The notes beneath the pieces are model-generated. The model was given only the letters and a program-made list of their open reading frames with translations. It was not told the origin of the DNA and ran no database searches. This document shows positions 57,501-60,500 of a stretch of DNA of 64,000 bases, piece by piece. Position 1 is the first letter of the stretch. Every line of letters starts with the position of its first letter. The position numbers and the translations under genes are program-made. The stretch spans positions 24,656 through 88,655 of the forward strand of contig JAQMWT010000159.1 in assembly GCA_029834535.1 (NCBI GenBank), in the 5' to 3' direction. The DNA comes from Chrysophaeum taylorii. Taxonomy: Eukaryota; Sar; Pelagophyceae; Pelagomonadales; Pelagomonadaceae.

Positions 57501-60500
57501 CCGGCGCGAGTCGAAGAACTGAACGGTGATAAAGCATGCGACGGCCTCGGCACTTTGCCATTGGATTCTGGCGATCTAGAAACGTTGCTGCCACGCGTCT
57601 CTCCATCCCCTCGAGATCCGTTTCTTGCTGAGGTGGAAGCGGATCCAGATGACACTCTCGCGGTCGATGCAGAGCCAGAGAGAGGCGTGCTTGTGCAGGA
57701 GCCAGAAACTAGCAATGTGCCCGATGAGTGGTGTGAGGCCACAGTCGACGCGTTGCCGTTGGCGGCTTCAGCGCCGAGTGAACCGACGTGTGAGGATTCG
57801 ACGCCAATCACCGGTGATCTCGAGGGTTGCCCAGCGAGCGATGCACCGACGAAGGTGGATTGCGGCGGCGAGCCATCGCTCGACGTTGTAAATGACGAGT
57901 GCGAACCAACTCCAACTCACGCGGTGCCGGACTTGGTCACATCGCCACGCGAGCAATCGAGCCTGGACCAAGCGGAGTCTTTGGAGCTGGAACCCGCGGC
58001 GCTTGCTTTGGCTGCAAACGCCGACGGTGACGTGACGGTTGATACGGCTGGGCTTGAAAGCGAGCCTTGGCTGGGCACGGACGAAGACGCTCTGACTCCC
58101 TTCGCTGATCCGCTGGATCAGCCTGATCACGATGTCAATCCTCTAACGACACCGGAGATAGGGGCGGCAGATGTTCCTGGAGAATCGGCACCAAGGTCTC
58201 AGTGGCTACCCGAGCCTGCACCGCCGGCGAATGTCGACGTTTCCGACGACCGCCTCCTTCCAGATCTCGATGGTCTTGACGCCGCGAACATCGGCAGCGC
58301 TCTTCCAAGGGATCTGCCTCCGACGACGCCGCAAGTGGTAGAAGCTGATTTCGACTCTGAAGCCCAGGGGGCGAAAGATATCGAGCCGGAAGCACCCATA
58401 TGCGGCAGCATGCCGGAGCTGAAGGACGTTGTGGACGAGGTGACGAGCTCTCTCGCTTTGGGAGCGCCAGTGCACGTCGCGGCGCCGAGTGATCCGCCCT
58501 TTGATGCCGAGCCGGGTGTTGAGGAAGTTGAGCTCGCCTCTCTGGCATTCATGCCAACTGACGATCATCAATTCGACGCTGCGGATTTCCAGAAAGAGCC
58601 AGCGCTTTTCAATCCCGATGACGCGTTGGTGGAAACCAGGCAAACTAGTTCTGGAGACTGCGATGCCGTTCTCGAGGAAGAACCCGAGGTCGTCGTCGTC
58701 GACGGCGCGCCCAGCCAACCAGCGGAAAAATCTGACTCGTTGTCGTGCCTTCCCGCACCGGCGCAAGTCGAAGAACTGGACGGTGATAAAGCATGCGACG
58801 GCCTCGGCACTTTGCCATTGGATTCTGGCGATCTAGAAACGTTGCTGCCACGCGTCTCTCCATCCCCTCGAGATCCGTTTCTTGCTGAGGTGGAAGCGGA
58901 TCCAGATGACACTCTCGCGGTCGATGCAGAGCCAGAGAGAGGCGTGCTTGTGCAGGAGCCAGAAACTAGCAATGTGCCCGATGAGTGGTGTGAGGCCACA
59001 GTCGACGCGTTGCCGTTGGCGGCTTCAGCGCCGAGTGAACCGACGTGTGAGGATTCGACGCCAATCACCGGTGATCTCGAGGGTTGCCCAGCGAGCGATG
59101 CACCGACGAAGGTGGATTGCGGCGGCGAGCCATCGCTCGACGTTGTAAATGACGAGTGCGAACCAACTCCAACTCACGCGGCGCCGGACTTGGTCACATC
59201 GCCACGCGAGCAATCGAGCCTGGACCAAGCGGAGTCTTTGGAGCTGGAACCCGCGGCGCTTGCTTTGGCTGCAAACGCCGACGGTGACGTGACGGTTGAT
59301 ACGGCTGGGCTTGAAAGCGAGCCTTGGCTGGGCACGGACGAAGACGCTCTGACTCCCTTCGCTGATCCGCTGGATCAGCCTGATCACGATGTCAATCCTC
59401 TAACGACACCGGAGATAGGGGCGGCAGATGTTCCTGGAGAATCGGCACCAAGGTCTCAGTGGCTACCCGAGCCTGCACCGCCGGCGAATGTCGACGTTTC
59501 CGACGACCGCCTCCTTCCAGATCTCGATGGTCTTGACGCCGCGAACATCAGCAGCGCTCTTCCAAGGGATCTGCCTCCGACGACGCCGCAAGTGGTAGAA
59601 GCTGATTTCGACTCTGAAGCCCAGGGGGCGAAAGATATCGAGCCGGAAGCACCCATATGCGGCAGCATGCCGGAGCTGAAGGACGTTGTGGACGAGGTGA
59701 CGAGCTCTCTCGCTTTGGGAGCGCCAGTGCACGTCGCGGCGCCGAGTGATCCGCCCTTTGATGCCGAGCCGGGTGTTGAGGAAGTTGAGCTCGCCTCTCT
59801 GGCATTCATGCCAACTGACGATCATCAATTCGACGCTGCGGATTTCCAGAAAGAGCCAGCGCTTTTCAATCCCGATGACGCGTTGGTGGAAACCAGGCAA
59901 ACTAGTTCTGGAGACTGCGATGCCGTTCTCGAGGAAGAACCCGAGGTCGTCGTCGTCGACGGCGCGCCCAGCCAACCAGCGGAAAAATCTGACTCGTTGT
60001 CGTGCCTTCCCGCACCGGCGCAAGTCGAAGAACTGAACGGTGATAAAGCATGCGACGGCCTCGGCACTTTGCCATTGGATTCTGGCGATCTAGAAACGTT
60101 GCTGCCACGCGTCTCTCCATCCCCTCGAGATCCGTTTCTTGCTGAGGTGGAAGCGGATCCAGATGACACTCTCGCGGTCGATGCAGAGCCAGAGAGAGGC
60201 GTGCTTGTGCAGGAGCCAGAAACTAGCAATGTGCCCGATGAGTGGTGTGAGGCCACAGTCGACGCGTTGCCGTTGGCGGCTTCAGCGCCGAGTGAACCGA
60301 CGTGTGAGGATTCGACGCCAATCACCGGTGATCTCGAGGGTTGCCCAGCGAGCGATGCACCGACGAAGGTGGATTGCGGCGGCGAGCCATCGCTCGACGT
60401 TGTAAATGACGAGTGCGAACCAACTCCAACTCACGCGGCGCCGGACTTGGTCACATCGCCACGCGAGCAATCGAGCCTGGACCAAGCGGAGTCTTTGGAG